Source: JAPPHA01 sp963662705 (GTDB lineage Bacteria; Pseudomonadota; Alphaproteobacteria; Rhodobacterales; Rhodobacteraceae). Taken from it: a stretch of DNA of 64,000 bases. Location of the stretch: positions 5,456,001 through 5,520,000 of the forward strand of contig OY759767.1 of assembly GCA_963662705.2 (NCBI GenBank), read 5' to 3'. The translations under genes and the position numbers were made by a program. This document shows positions 1 through 9,207 of this stretch, in pieces. Each line of letters begins with the position of its first letter. The stretch's first letter is position 1. The notes below the pieces were generated by a model. That model made no database searches. It had not been told where the DNA came from and saw only the letters and a list, made by a program, of their open reading frames with translations.

Positions 1-2033
1 GCGGGGGGAGCGTTTTCGATGAATCGCCGTGCCGCCTCGGCCTGACGCGGATTGACCCTCTCGAGCAACCGGTACGCTTTTTCGGCAAGTTCCGGTTCGC
101 CTCCCCAAACGCCGGATTGAATCGCGAACCGCAAGGACTGCGGATCCTCCGGCGCCATCTCCATCAACCACCGCGCGTGGCCCGTCATCTCGTCAAAGCG
201 CCCTGAAAGTTGAAGCGAGACCAGCAACGACATCCGTGCGTTGATCGAATTGGGAACCTGTTCCGCCGCCTGGCCATGAAGCGCGATGGCGCCGTCAAAT
301 TCACCGGCATGAGCCATAAGGCGCCCGGCTTCAAGCAACTGGCCATGATTTCCTGCCGCAGCGCAGGTTTCCTGGAGGCGGGTCCGTGCCATGTCCGATG
401 CCGATCGTCCCGCGAAGGCTTCCATCAACCCCGCACAGTCTGAAAAGGCCATGCCCAGTCGGCGGGTCACGTCTGTGGCCGACTCTTCAGTACGCAACGC
501 AAGGAGATCAACGACGTCATCGACCGGAATGGCTTCGAACCGTTCATCGCCGCCGCCCACCGCGATTCCCGCAAACACCCCGCGTTCGTTGACCAGGGCG
601 CCGCCACTCACGCCGGGCTGCATGCGTGAACTCACGTGAAGCCGCCCCAAATCCGCACCTACGGCCGGGCCCGCGATCAACGCACCGGGTTCGAATACCC
701 GCACCTGCCTCCGGGCGACATCGGCGCCAATGGCAAAATAGGTGGCGTCGTTGTCCAGAGGATGGTTGGCGGGATCAAGAATCAACCCGTATGCAGGCAG
801 ACCGGACACTTCAAGCAGGACAAGATCGCCCTCGTAGGCCGAAGGGATCACGCGGGCGTTTCTCGGGCCATCCGGCGTGTGAACGATCGCGTCCGGCCGG
901 CCTGCGATGACATGCCGGTTCGTGACCACCAGCTCGTCCCCGATCCTTGTTCCACTGGCAATCGGATCGAAGCCTGAAACAGGGAAAACCGCCTGCCGAA
1001 CCCGGCACACAGGTCGCGGGTGAGGGCAGTCCGTTTGCGACACTTCCGGCTCAACCCGGTCAGGCGGCTCAGGTTCAACGTCCAGGAGAAGGGCAGCGAC
1101 AAGCTCTCGACCTTCCCGTACCACCGTTATGTCGACCGGGGTTCCCGGGTCGGGAATTACGGCGAGTGCCGAAACCGCATCCCGCGGTGTCTGAATACGG
1201 CGCGACCCGATCTTCAGGACCAGGTCACCGGGCGAGAGACCTGCATCGGCGGCGGGACCGTTCGCCTCGATTGCGATAACCACCGGTGCGGCGACCGACG
1301 CCCGGCTTGCCCTGTCCGCGGTACCCAACCGCCAGCCCAGTGATGGATACCTGACCTCTCCATCGGCAACCAGGTCCCTGAAAACCCTCTGGAGGAGCTC
1401 AACCGAAACGGCGAAATTGATTCCGATATTGTTGTCGCTGTCGGACGCGAAGATCGCTGACACCATACCGACCAGGCGGCCCTGATCGTCCACCAGTGCG
1501 CCGCCAGAACTGCCGGGATTCGCCGCAGCGTCCGTCTGAACGAAATCCTCCACGGCATTGAATCCGGCATTCGTAACGCGCAGAGCGGAAACAACTCCGC
1601 AGGTCACGGAAAGACCCAGTCCATATGCATTCCCGATGGCGCAAACCGGTTCGGCAAGTTGCGGAGGGGGGGCGATTTCGATCGGCACGAGTTCGGCTTC
1701 CACGCCGAGAACGGCGATGTCGCTTGCTGCGTCCTTCGCGATTAGCTGCGCCGGGAAAATGCGGCCGTCGGAAAGCCTGATATCGATGCGCCTCGCCGGT
1801 TCGACCACGTGCCAGGCGGTCACGACATAGCCAGGTTTCAGGATGATTCCGCTTCCTTCCGGTGCGGTGCCCGGTCGGCTTTGGGTTCCTCCCCGGGTAC
1901 GCCCGGGCCAGGCAGGCAGAACCGAAACAACGGACTTCAAGACATCGGCAGGCAGGGCTTGTGACGGGAACGGTTGAACGCCGAAGAACGCAAGCGCCAA
2001 CGCTAAGGTCAGATTGATTGTTCGGCACGGCAT
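1..2033 (-). CDS. Exported serine protease: trypsin-PDZ-trypsin with helical-repeat tail (partial)
   Basis: The frame is open from an ATG at 2033 to the window edge (677 codons, stop not seen). A hydrophobic N-terminus (about residues 5-25) looks like a signal peptide, so a periplasmic protein is likely. A first HtrA-like domain has a complete triad: His75 (VVTAWHVV), Asp105 (ASDIAVL) and Ser176 (NPGSSGGAL). A PDZ-like segment follows (PAADAGLSPGDLVLKIG). A second trypsin-like domain also has a triad: His374 (VVTNRHVIAG), Asp403 (EGDLVLLEV) and Ser476 (PGVSGGAL). The rest is alanine-rich helical sequence resembling TPRs (AEKAYRLLERVNP near the edge). The domains suggest envelope protein quality control. 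Two intact-looking catalytic domains in one chain are unusual for DegP/DegS proteins. The exact substrate and the true C-terminus cannot be told. Confidence 0.85.
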   Translation of the reverse strand, partial: MPCRTINLTLALALAFFGVQPFPSQALPADVLKSVVSVLPAWPGRTRGGTQSRPGTAPEGSGIILKPGYVVTAWHVVEPARRIDIRLSDGRIFPAQLIAKDAASDIAVLGVEAELVPIEIAPPPQLAEPVCAIGNAYGLGLSVTCGVVSALRVTNAGFNAVEDFVQTDAAANPGSSGGALVDDQGRLVGMVSAIFASDSDNNIGINFAVSVELLQRVFRDLVADGEVRYPSLGWRLGTADRASRASVAAPVVIAIEANGPAADAGLSPGDLVLKIGSRRIQTPRDAVSALAVIPDPGTPVDITVVREGRELVAALLLDVEPEPPDRVEPEVSQTDCPHPRPVCRVRQAVFPVSGFDPIASGTRIGDELVVTNRHVIAGRPDAIVHTPDGPRNARVIPSAYEGDLVLLEVSGLPAYGLILDPANHPLDNDATYFAIGADVARRQVRVFEPGALIAGPAVGADLGRLHVSSRMQPGVSGGALVNERGVFAGIAVGGGDERFEAIPVDDVVDLLALRTEESATDVTRRLGMAFSDCAGLMEAFAGRSASDMARTRLQETCAAAGNHGQLLEAGRLMAHAGEFDGAIALHGQAAEQVPNSINARMSLLVSLQLSGRFDEMTGHARWLMEMAPEDPQSLRFAIQSGVWGGEPELAEKAYRLLERVNPRQAEAARRFIENAPP

Positions 2034-2366
2034 GTTGATCACGTCAGTTACAGTTCGATCTCGTGCTGATCAGCTTAGCCGCATACCGCCCGGGATGCCA
2101 TGTGTTGGCAACCTGCCCGGTCGGCACAAGCCGATCCAGTCCGGGTTGGCCAATGCGGGCAAACTCTGTCATTTCGGGGAACCGGACTCGAAGACTTCGC
2201 AGTGGTTTTCTTCATCGAGATCGCTGGACATAACAGTGGTTTGGCTCAATCATCTGGCATCCGAATATCCAGGCCATGGCAATGGGTTGCCTACCATTTC
2301 CGGTCATATCCAAAGGAGCGCGTGACACACGGCGATCATGAAGGTTTATTCGTTTTGCGCCAATGC
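2034..2366. other. Intergenic, no gene seen
   Basis: This is the spacer between the protease start and the hslU stop, both on the minus strand. It should hold the protease promoter and the end of the rimP-hslU transcript. I see no convincing coding frame, tRNA-like arm or hairpin with a T-run. Confidence 0.5.
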
Positions 2367-3674
2367 CTAGAGGACGAAACGTGTCAAATCGGTCCTCTCT
2401 GCCAGGTCACCAAGATTGTCATCGACGAACTTGGCATCAACTGTCACCTTGAAACCCGGCCTGTCGGGCGCATTGAAGCTGAGGTCTTCGAAAACCCGCT
2501 CCATGACGGTGTACAGGCGCCTCGCGCCGATGTTCTCGATCGAGCGATTGACCTCGGCGGAAATCCTGGCGATTTCGCCCACGCCGTCCTCTGAAAACTC
2601 GACCTCGACCCCTTCCGTCTCCATCAAGGCACTGTACTGCCTGGTCAGGGCATTGTCGGTTTCGGTGAGTATCCGGACGAAGTCCTCTTCCGTCAGCGCC
2701 CGGAGTTCGACCCGGATCGGCAACCGGCCCTGCAACTCGGGCAGCAGGTCCGAAGGCTTGGCGATGTGAAAAGCCCCGGAAGCGATGAACAGGATATGAT
2801 CGGTCTGCACCGGGCCGTACCGGGTTGAAACGGTCGTTCCCTCGATCAGGGGAAGCAGGTCTCTCTGGACGCCCTCGCGGGATACATCCGCGCCCCGTAT
2901 GTCCGACCGGGCGCATACCTTGTCGATTTCGTCGATGAACACGATCCCGTGCTCCTCGACCGCGCATATCGCCTCGCTTGTGACGGACTCGGAATCGACG
3001 AGCTTGTCCGCTTCCTCGCTGACGAGCACATCATGGGATTCGGCAACGGTCATCCGCCGTTGAACCGTCCTCCCGGAAAATGCCTTGCCCAGGATCTCGC
3101 CAAGATTGACCATGCCGACGTTGGTGCCCGGCTGCCCGGGAATCTCGAAGGTCTCCAGCGGATTGGACGTGTCCGAAACCTCGATCTCGATCGTCTTGTC
3201 ATCCAGCTGGCCGCTACGCAGCATCATGCGAAATCGCTCGCGGGTCTGTTCCCGCGAGTCCGTACCGGCAAATATGTCGATGATACGCTCTTCCGCGGCC
3301 TCCCTGGCCAGTTCGAGGACTTCCTCCCTCATGTGTCCACGAACCATGATGATTGCACTGTCGACGAGGTCCCTGACGATCTGGTCGACATCACGACCGA
3401 CATATCCGACCTCGGTAAACTTGGTTGCCTCGACCTTGATGAACGGCGCCTTGGCCAGCCGCGCCAGCCGGCGTGAAATCTCGGTCTTCCCGACCCCCGT
3501 GGGCCCGATCATCAGGATATTCTTGGGATAGACTTCGTCCCGGATCGCATCGTCCAGCTGTTTCCTTCGCCAGCGGCTCCTGAGGGCAACGGCAACGGCC
3601 CGTTTCGCATCCCTTTGGCCGATTATGTATCGGTCGAGCTCGGAGACGATCTCACGTGGGGTCAAGTTGGTCAC
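2367..3674 (-). CDS. hslU: ATP-dependent protease ATPase subunit HslU (ClpY)
   Basis: HslU is the AAA+ unfoldase that feeds substrates into the HslV peptidase in the cytoplasm. The 435-residue length is normal. The N-terminus TPREIVSELDRYIIGQ and Walker A GPTGVGKTE (about residues 57-65) are typical. Walker B is in GIVFIDEIDK, followed by the sensor and C-terminal helical domain. The protein ends LTRFVL, matching the conserved hydrophobic tail that docks into HslV. Translation starts at a GTG at 3674, preceded by AAGGGA about nine bases upstream. It lies 83 bp downstream of hslV and is probably the last gene of the rimP-nusA-ylxR-infB-hslV-hslU run. The N-terminal, I and C domains all look intact. 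Confidence 0.97.
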   Translation of the reverse strand: MTNLTPREIVSELDRYIIGQRDAKRAVAVALRSRWRRKQLDDAIRDEVYPKNILMIGPTGVGKTEISRRLARLAKAPFIKVEATKFTEVGYVGRDVDQIVRDLVDSAIIMVRGHMREEVLELAREAAEERIIDIFAGTDSREQTRERFRMMLRSGQLDDKTIEIEVSDTSNPLETFEIPGQPGTNVGMVNLGEILGKAFSGRTVQRRMTVAESHDVLVSEEADKLVDSESVTSEAICAVEEHGIVFIDEIDKVCARSDIRGADVSREGVQRDLLPLIEGTTVSTRYGPVQTDHILFIASGAFHIAKPSDLLPELQGRLPIRVELRALTEEDFVRILTETDNALTRQYSALMETEGVEVEFSEDGVGEIARISAEVNRSIENIGARRLYTVMERVFEDLSFNAPDRPGFKVTVDAKFVDDNLGDLAERTDLTRFVL

Positions 3675-3757
3675 ACATCAATCCCTTCAACCGGTTTGCC
3701 CTGCGGACATCGCCAGCAATTTCATTTTCCGGCGAGTGCCCGGAATGCGCGGCTCGA

Positions 3758-4327
3758 CTATCGGCGGCCCTCGATCAACTCAACACACAACTCGGAATTC
3801 GTGTAGACGCAGATATCAGCGGCGATTTCCATGGCTTTCCGGGCGATTGTCTCGGCGTCGTCGCTGCCCGAAATCATTGCCCTTGCCGCCGCGAGCGCGT
3901 AATTTCCGCCGGAGCCGATCGCCGCGATGCCGTGCTCGGGCTCAAGCACATCCCCCGCACCCGTCACGACCAGGAGTTCCCGTCCATCCGTCACGATCAG
4001 CATGGCCTCGAGATTCCGCAGGTACTTGTCCGTGCGCCAGTCCTTCGCAAGCTCGACCGCCGCCCGGGTCAACTGGCCAGGGCTGGCTTCAAGCTTGGTT
4101 TCCAGGCGCTCGACAAGTGTGAAGGCATCGGCCGTGGAGCCGGCGAATCCGCAGATGACTTCCTGTCCGCCGGTTCTGATACGCCGGATTTTCCGGGCAG
4201 AGCCCTTGATGACTGTCTGGCCAAGGCTGACCTGGCCATCGCCGGCGACGGCAACCTGCCCGTCTTTCCGGATTCCTATGATCGTGGTGCCGTGCCAACC
4301 GGACCGTCGACTGTGAGAAAGTTCCAT
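3758..4327 (-). CDS. hslV: ATP-dependent protease peptidase subunit HslV (ClpQ)
   Basis: HslV is the proteasome-like threonine peptidase of the HslUV complex. The nucleophile is expected at Thr14 of the chosen start (HGTTIIGIRKDG), exposed by removal of the short propeptide. GDGQVSLGQ and the glycine-rich GSGGNYALAAARA segment are typical of the family. I start the protein at the ATG at 4327 (MELSHSRRSG). That gives the usual 13-residue propeptide and places the gene 10 bp after the infB stop, whereas an upstream in-frame ATG at 4396 would overlap infB by 59 bp. hslU follows. No strong Shine-Dalgarno is seen, so coupling to infB translation is plausible. Confidence 0.96.
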   Translation of the reverse strand: MELSHSRRSGWHGTTIIGIRKDGQVAVAGDGQVSLGQTVIKGSARKIRRIRTGGQEVICGFAGSTADAFTLVERLETKLEASPGQLTRAAVELAKDWRTDKYLRNLEAMLIVTDGRELLVVTGAGDVLEPEHGIAAIGSGGNYALAAARAMISGSDDAETIARKAMEIAADICVYTNSELCVELIEGRR

Positions 4328-4337
4328 TGTTTCGGAA

Positions 4338-6905
4338 TCACGCCAGCGAGCGTTCGATTTCCTCGGACTCGAAGATTTCGATGACATCGCCTTCACGAAT
4401 GTCTTCGTAGTTCTCGAAAGCCATGCCGCATTCCTGGCCGGCCTGAACCTCCCTGACCTCGTCCTTGAAGCGTTTGAGCGTCTTCAACCTGCCTTCGTGA
4501 ATAACCACATTGTCCCTGAGAAGCCTGACTCCGGCACTGCGGCGCGCGGTCCCCTCATTGACAATGCACCCCGCCACGCGGCCGACACCGGTGATCCTGA
4601 AGACCTCCTTGATCGCCGCGTAGCCGATGAACTGTTCCCGAACCTCGGCAGAGAGAAGACCGGATGCCCGGTCCCGCACATCGTCGATCAGGTCATAGAT
4701 GATCGAGTAATACCTGATTTCGACAGACCTCTGGGTGGCGCGATTTCGGGCTTGCGCGTTTGCCCGGACGTTGAAACCGACAATGTGCGCGTCCGATCCT
4801 TCCGCCAGCGCAACGTCGGATTCGGTGATCGCACCGACCCCTGAATGCAGCACGCGCACGTGGACTTCTTCGTTGCCAATCTTTTCAACTGCCTGGGAAA
4901 TGGCCTCGGCGGACCCTTGCGCGTCCGCCTTGATCACCAGTGGAAGTTCGCGGATTTCCGTCCCTTCCCTGGCACGGGCGAGAAGCTGATCGATCGAAAC
5001 AACGGTACCGGCAGCAAATCTCCGGTCTTTCGCCTGCTGGATACGGTAATTGACGATTCCTCGCGCTTCCGACTCGCTGGACAATACATGCAACGTGTCA
5101 CCGGCTACCGGCGTACCGTTCAGCCCAAGGACTTCGACCGGCACCGACGGCCCGGCACTGTCCACCTGCTCTCCACGATCATTGACAAGTGCACGGACCT
5201 TTCCCCACTGCTCGCCGACAACGATGATATCTTTCAGTCGAAGCGTCCCTTTCTGAACCAGCACAGTCGCGACATTGCCCCGGTTCGTGTCCAGCTTCGC
5301 CTCGATGACCGCGCCTTCTGCGCGCCGGTCCGGATTGGCCTTGAGTTCGAGAATTTCGGCCTGGAGGGAAATCGCCTCAAGCAGGCGGTCGAGCCCCACG
5401 CCCGTTATTGCCGAAACCTCGACATCAAGGACATCGCCCGACATTGATTCGACGACGACGCCATGGCGCAGGAGTTCGGAGCGGACCTTTTCAGGGTCGG
5501 CTGCCTCCCGGTCGATCTTGTTGATGGCGACGATCATTGGCACGCTTGCGGCCTTGGTATGATCGATCGCTTCCACCGTCTGCGGCATCACTGCATCGTC
5601 CGCGGCAACAACCAGGACGACAATGTCGGTGACCTGGGCACCGCGTGCGCGCATCGAGGTAAAGGCGGCGTGGCCAGGTGTGTCGAGAAACGTGATTCTG
5701 GAACCATCGGAATCCGAGACCTGGTAAGCGCCGATGTGCTGGGTAATTCCCCCTGCCTCGCCCGAGACGACGTTGGCATTCCGGATTGCGTCCAGGATCG
5801 ACGTTTTCCCGTGATCGACATGGCCCATGACGGTCACGACCGGCGGACGGGAAACCAGGGATTCCGGTGCGTCAACCGCCGTCTCGATCGCATCTTCGAC
5901 ATCTGCATCCGAAACCCGTGTGGGGGTGTGTCCGAATTCCTCGACGATCAGTTCGGCAGTATCGGCATCGATCGCCTGGTTCTGGGTCGCCATGATTCCG
6001 TTTGCCATCAAGGCCTTGATCACCGACGCCGACCTCTCCGCCATGCGATTGGCGAGTTCCTGAACCGTGATGGCTTCCGGAATCTGGACATCTCGAACGA
6101 TCTTTTCACGTTCCTTGTGTTCCGATCCCATGGTCTTGCGGCGCTCCCGCGCCTGCGCACGGCGAATTGACGCAAGCGAACGTTCCCTGCCTCCATCGCC
6201 AGAAAGTGCCTGAGCAATGGTGAGCTTTCCCGATCTGCGCGGTTTGTCCTGCCCCCGGCCGCGAGCCTGGCGCCTGCGCATTTCATCGTCCGGTTTCTCG
6301 CTTCGGCGAGGCGTTCCGCGTGCTTCTGCCGTGCCCTCGGTCTGGACCGGGGCGACAGGGGGCGTTGCCGGCGTGCGCTGGGGTTTTTGCGGACGCGCGG
6401 GCTTTTCCCTCGCTCTTCGCGATTCTTCCTTCCGTTCCCGGATCCTGCGTTGAACTTCCTCGTTTTCGCGATCCTTCGCGATCTTCTCCTGCTTCCTGAG
6501 TTCCCGCTCAACCTCCCTCTTTTGCTCGTCTTCGGCCTCGGAGCGTTTCCGCTCCTGTTCCTTCAACTTCTCGGCCGCCAGCGCCCGCATGTATTCTTCC
6601 TTCTGCCTCCGCTCGGTGTCCGGAAGTTCATCGACGGCAGGGGCGGGAGGATCCGGAATCGTCTGCTGCACTTCCGCCACGGGCGAGGGTGCAGGCGGAG
6701 GAGCGGGCGGAGGAGGAGGTGCCGGGGGAACAGGCTGCGGGGGGCGGGAGCCCGGCTTGTTGATCTGGCGCCGCCGCTTGGTCTCGACGACAACCGATTT
6801 CGTGCGGCCGTGAGAAAAGCTCTGCTTCACGTGGCTTTTCTCGGAGCCGCTTCTCAGCGTCAGCGGTCGTCTGGGCCTGGAGCCAGTCTTGTCATTATCG
6901 GTCAT
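4338..6905 (-). CDS. infB: Translation initiation factor IF-2
   Basis: IF-2 is the GTPase that places fMet-tRNA on the 30S subunit. At 855 residues it has a long, low-complexity N-terminus: a proline run at about residues 57-75, then a charged Glu/Arg/Lys coiled stretch to about 170. An IF2 N-terminal helical segment follows near 275-305. The G domain has G1 GHVDHGKT (about 361-368), G3 DTPGHAAF and G4 NKID, then the beta-barrel and fMet-tRNA-binding C-terminal domains. The ATG at 6905 (MTDNDKTG) overlaps the ylxR stop by 11 nt, pointing to translational coupling. An upstream in-frame codon at 6941 is less likely. hslV follows instead of the rbfA/truB pair usually found behind infB in alphaproteobacteria. 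Confidence 0.97.
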   Translation of the reverse strand: MTDNDKTGSRPRRPLTLRSGSEKSHVKQSFSHGRTKSVVVETKRRRQINKPGSRPPQPVPPAPPPPPAPPPAPSPVAEVQQTIPDPPAPAVDELPDTERRQKEEYMRALAAEKLKEQERKRSEAEDEQKREVERELRKQEKIAKDRENEEVQRRIRERKEESRRAREKPARPQKPQRTPATPPVAPVQTEGTAEARGTPRRSEKPDDEMRRRQARGRGQDKPRRSGKLTIAQALSGDGGRERSLASIRRAQARERRKTMGSEHKEREKIVRDVQIPEAITVQELANRMAERSASVIKALMANGIMATQNQAIDADTAELIVEEFGHTPTRVSDADVEDAIETAVDAPESLVSRPPVVTVMGHVDHGKTSILDAIRNANVVSGEAGGITQHIGAYQVSDSDGSRITFLDTPGHAAFTSMRARGAQVTDIVVLVVAADDAVMPQTVEAIDHTKAASVPMIVAINKIDREAADPEKVRSELLRHGVVVESMSGDVLDVEVSAITGVGLDRLLEAISLQAEILELKANPDRRAEGAVIEAKLDTNRGNVATVLVQKGTLRLKDIIVVGEQWGKVRALVNDRGEQVDSAGPSVPVEVLGLNGTPVAGDTLHVLSSESEARGIVNYRIQQAKDRRFAAGTVVSIDQLLARAREGTEIRELPLVIKADAQGSAEAISQAVEKIGNEEVHVRVLHSGVGAITESDVALAEGSDAHIVGFNVRANAQARNRATQRSVEIRYYSIIYDLIDDVRDRASGLLSAEVREQFIGYAAIKEVFRITGVGRVAGCIVNEGTARRSAGVRLLRDNVVIHEGRLKTLKRFKDEVREVQAGQECGMAFENYEDIREGDVIEIFESEEIERSLA

Positions 6906-7551
6906 GCGTCGATTCAGTCTCTTCCTGTTTATCCGGCACACTCGCAGGTTCGGCTCCGCGAAAACGACTCAGGCGGCGCGCATCTGTAACGATCCTGTCA
7001 GAAAGTCCACCCTTCGCCATGGCGGCATGTATCACACGTTCGCGCCCGAATGCCAAACCCATTTCGGCTCCCGAGAGACATCCGAACAAGGTTCCCGCAG
7101 CGGCATGTCCGCGTGATCCCGGAAGCCTGGACCGTTCACGCGCCGAGCCATCCGTCGCCTGAAACAGGATCGCGGCATGTCCGGATCTGACCAGCGCGCG
7201 GGTCTTTTCGAAACCGGACACGGCTTTCCCCGCCTTCCTCGCCAGGGCGATCAGTTCGATGACACGGGCGGAGAGTATCGCGTCGACGTCATTCACCAGT
7301 GATGGCGATGCTTCGACCGCCATCCGTGCCGCCCGCGAAAACAGCCTTCGACCTGCCGCCCGTTCCACTGCTGCCGCGTCCGGGGAAACCCAGATTCCCC
7401 GCCCTGGCAGATTTCCCCGTACATCCGGGATGATCGTGCGGTCCGGACCAACGACGAATCTGATCAGTGACGATCGCGGCGCCAAGATTCCGGTGACGAT
7501 ACACCGCCGCCTGGGGCATTCTCGATGTTTCTTTCTTCCACCGCGGGACAT
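6895..7551 (-). CDS. ylxR: YlxR-family RNA-binding protein with L7Ae-like C-terminal half
   Basis: The protein has 218 residues. The N-terminal half (about 1-85) is a YlxR/DUF448 domain, with RRCIVTG near residue 15 and GRGIWVSPDAAAV near 51. The C-terminal half (about 88-185) reads as an L7Ae/L30e-like RNA-binding fold (LIALARKAGKAVSGFEKTR). This two-domain form between nusA and infB is the common alphaproteobacterial arrangement. The role is not well defined; RNA binding linked to transcription or ribosome function is inferred from the domains and the operon. It is 36 bp downstream of nusA and its stop overlaps the infB start by 11 nt. Confidence 0.9.
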   Translation of the reverse strand: MSRGGRKKHRECPRRRCIVTGILAPRSSLIRFVVGPDRTIIPDVRGNLPGRGIWVSPDAAAVERAAGRRLFSRAARMAVEASPSLVNDVDAILSARVIELIALARKAGKAVSGFEKTRALVRSGHAAILFQATDGSARERSRLPGSRGHAAAGTLFGCLSGAEMGLAFGRERVIHAAMAKGGLSDRIVTDARRLSRFRGAEPASVPDKQEETESTHDR

Positions 7552-7587
7552 GCCGGCAGTTTCTCCATTGCGCCACGGTCCGAATCT

Positions 7588-9207
7588 TCAGCCGGGCTCG
7601 GGCGAGCCGGGTTCGTCATCCTGGACATCGTCCATGGCCATGGCGGCGTGGTAGTCCTCGCCGGTGACGATTCCAAGCTGATACCTGGCTCCCATCACGA
7701 GCCTGCGCGCCTCGAGCATCGTCACGTTGAAATCTTCCAGCAGACCCTCTTCCCGTTCGCCATTGTCACCTGGTCCGGCCGTTTCGCCCGCGAGTTCCCA
7801 GTCGGCAAACGTGGCGAATTCCCTGAGGGTCTTGACCCCGTTCCGGGCGAGCGTGATCAACATCTGAGGTGTCAGCCCGCCAAATTCGATCAGGTCCTGC
7901 TCAACCCCGAGCGCGACCGCTTCCTCCAGGGCTTTCCGGTTGACCTCTTCGAGGTATTCCACAGCCCTCGCCTGCAACTCTTCGGCCGTGTCCTGGTCGA
8001 ATCCCTCGATCGCCACGAGTTCTTCAACCGAAACATACGCAACCTCATCGACCGAATTGAATTCTTCCGAAACAAGCAGCTGGGCGACCACCTCGTCGAT
8101 ATTCAGCGCGTCCATGAACATCCTTGTACGTTCCACGAACTCTGCCTGGCGCCGTTCCGATTCCTGGCCCTCGGTCATGATATCGATGTCCAGCCCGGTG
8201 AGTTTTGACGCGAGTCGCACGTTTTGGCCCCAGCGCCCGATCGCGAACGACAGTTGATCGTCCGGAACGACAACCTCCACCCGCTTCGATCCTTCTTCCA
8301 TGACGACCTTGGTCACGATGGCCGGCTGAAGCGCATTGACGAGGAATGTCGCTGCGTCGCCGTTCCAGGGAATGATGTCGATCTTTTCCCCCTGGAGTTC
8401 ATTCACCACGGCCTGGACCCGCGACCCCCTCATCCCGACACAGGCGCCGACGGGATCGATGGAACTGTCGTACGAAACGACACCGATCTTGGCGCGTGAT
8501 CCCGGGTCGCGTGCCACCGCCATGATCTCGATGATTCCGTCATAGATTTCAGGCACTTCCATGCGAAAGAGCTCCGCCATGAACTCATTTGCGGTTCGTG
8601 ACAGGAAAATCTGCGGACCGCGGGTTTCGGCCCTCACGTCGCGAATGTACGCCCTGATCCGGTCGCCGATCCGGTAGACTTCCCGGTTGATCAGCTGGTC
8701 GCGGCGGAGGACGGCTTCTCCCCGGCCGATGTCGACGACGACGTTCCCGTATTCTTCCCGCTTGACGATTCCATTGATGATCTGGCCCTTGCGGTCCTTG
8801 AATTCCTCGTACTGCCGTTTTCGTTCCGCTTCCCGGACAAGCTGCAGGATTACCTGCTTGGACGCCTGGGCTGCAATTCGCCCCGGGCGAAGCTGCGGCA
8901 ACTCCTCGGTCACGATATCGCCGGGCTTCGGGTCGTCGAGAAAATTCCCGGCATCGCTGACGCTGATCTCGAGAAAACGGTCTTCAACATGTTCCACCAC
9001 GGTACGGGCACGCGTCAGCGACGACTCACCCGTTCTACGATCGATTTCCGAGCGAATGTCGAGCTCGGCGCCATATCGCGCCCTGGCCTCGCGAATCTTC
9101 GATTCCTCGATCGCCCTGAAGACTTCTTCGGGATCGATGAGCTTTTCGCGCGCAACCGCATCAACGATCTGCAGCAATTCAAGCCTGTTCGCACTCGTCG
9201 TGTTCAT
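7588..9207 (-). CDS. nusA: Transcription termination/antitermination factor NusA
   Basis: NusA binds RNA polymerase and nascent RNA and modulates pausing, termination and rrn antitermination. The 539-residue protein has the N-terminal polymerase-binding domain, an S1 domain (about 135-200) and two KH domains with GxxG-like loops (VGACVGMRGSRVQAV and FAIGRWGQNVRLASKL). An acidic C-terminus contains two helix-hairpin-helix-like repeats (LVAIEGFDQDTAEELQARA and LIEFGGLTPQMLITLARNG). The ATG at 9207 is preceded by GGAAGAAGGAAAA and overlaps the rimP stop in an ATGA, indicating coupling. Length and architecture fit proteobacterial NusA. Confidence 0.97.
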   Translation of the reverse strand: MNTTSANRLELLQIVDAVAREKLIDPEEVFRAIEESKIREARARYGAELDIRSEIDRRTGESSLTRARTVVEHVEDRFLEISVSDAGNFLDDPKPGDIVTEELPQLRPGRIAAQASKQVILQLVREAERKRQYEEFKDRKGQIINGIVKREEYGNVVVDIGRGEAVLRRDQLINREVYRIGDRIRAYIRDVRAETRGPQIFLSRTANEFMAELFRMEVPEIYDGIIEIMAVARDPGSRAKIGVVSYDSSIDPVGACVGMRGSRVQAVVNELQGEKIDIIPWNGDAATFLVNALQPAIVTKVVMEEGSKRVEVVVPDDQLSFAIGRWGQNVRLASKLTGLDIDIMTEGQESERRQAEFVERTRMFMDALNIDEVVAQLLVSEEFNSVDEVAYVSVEELVAIEGFDQDTAEELQARAVEYLEEVNRKALEEAVALGVEQDLIEFGGLTPQMLITLARNGVKTLREFATFADWELAGETAGPGDNGEREEGLLEDFNVTMLEARRLVMGARYQLGIVTGEDYHAAMAMDDVQDDEPGSPEPG

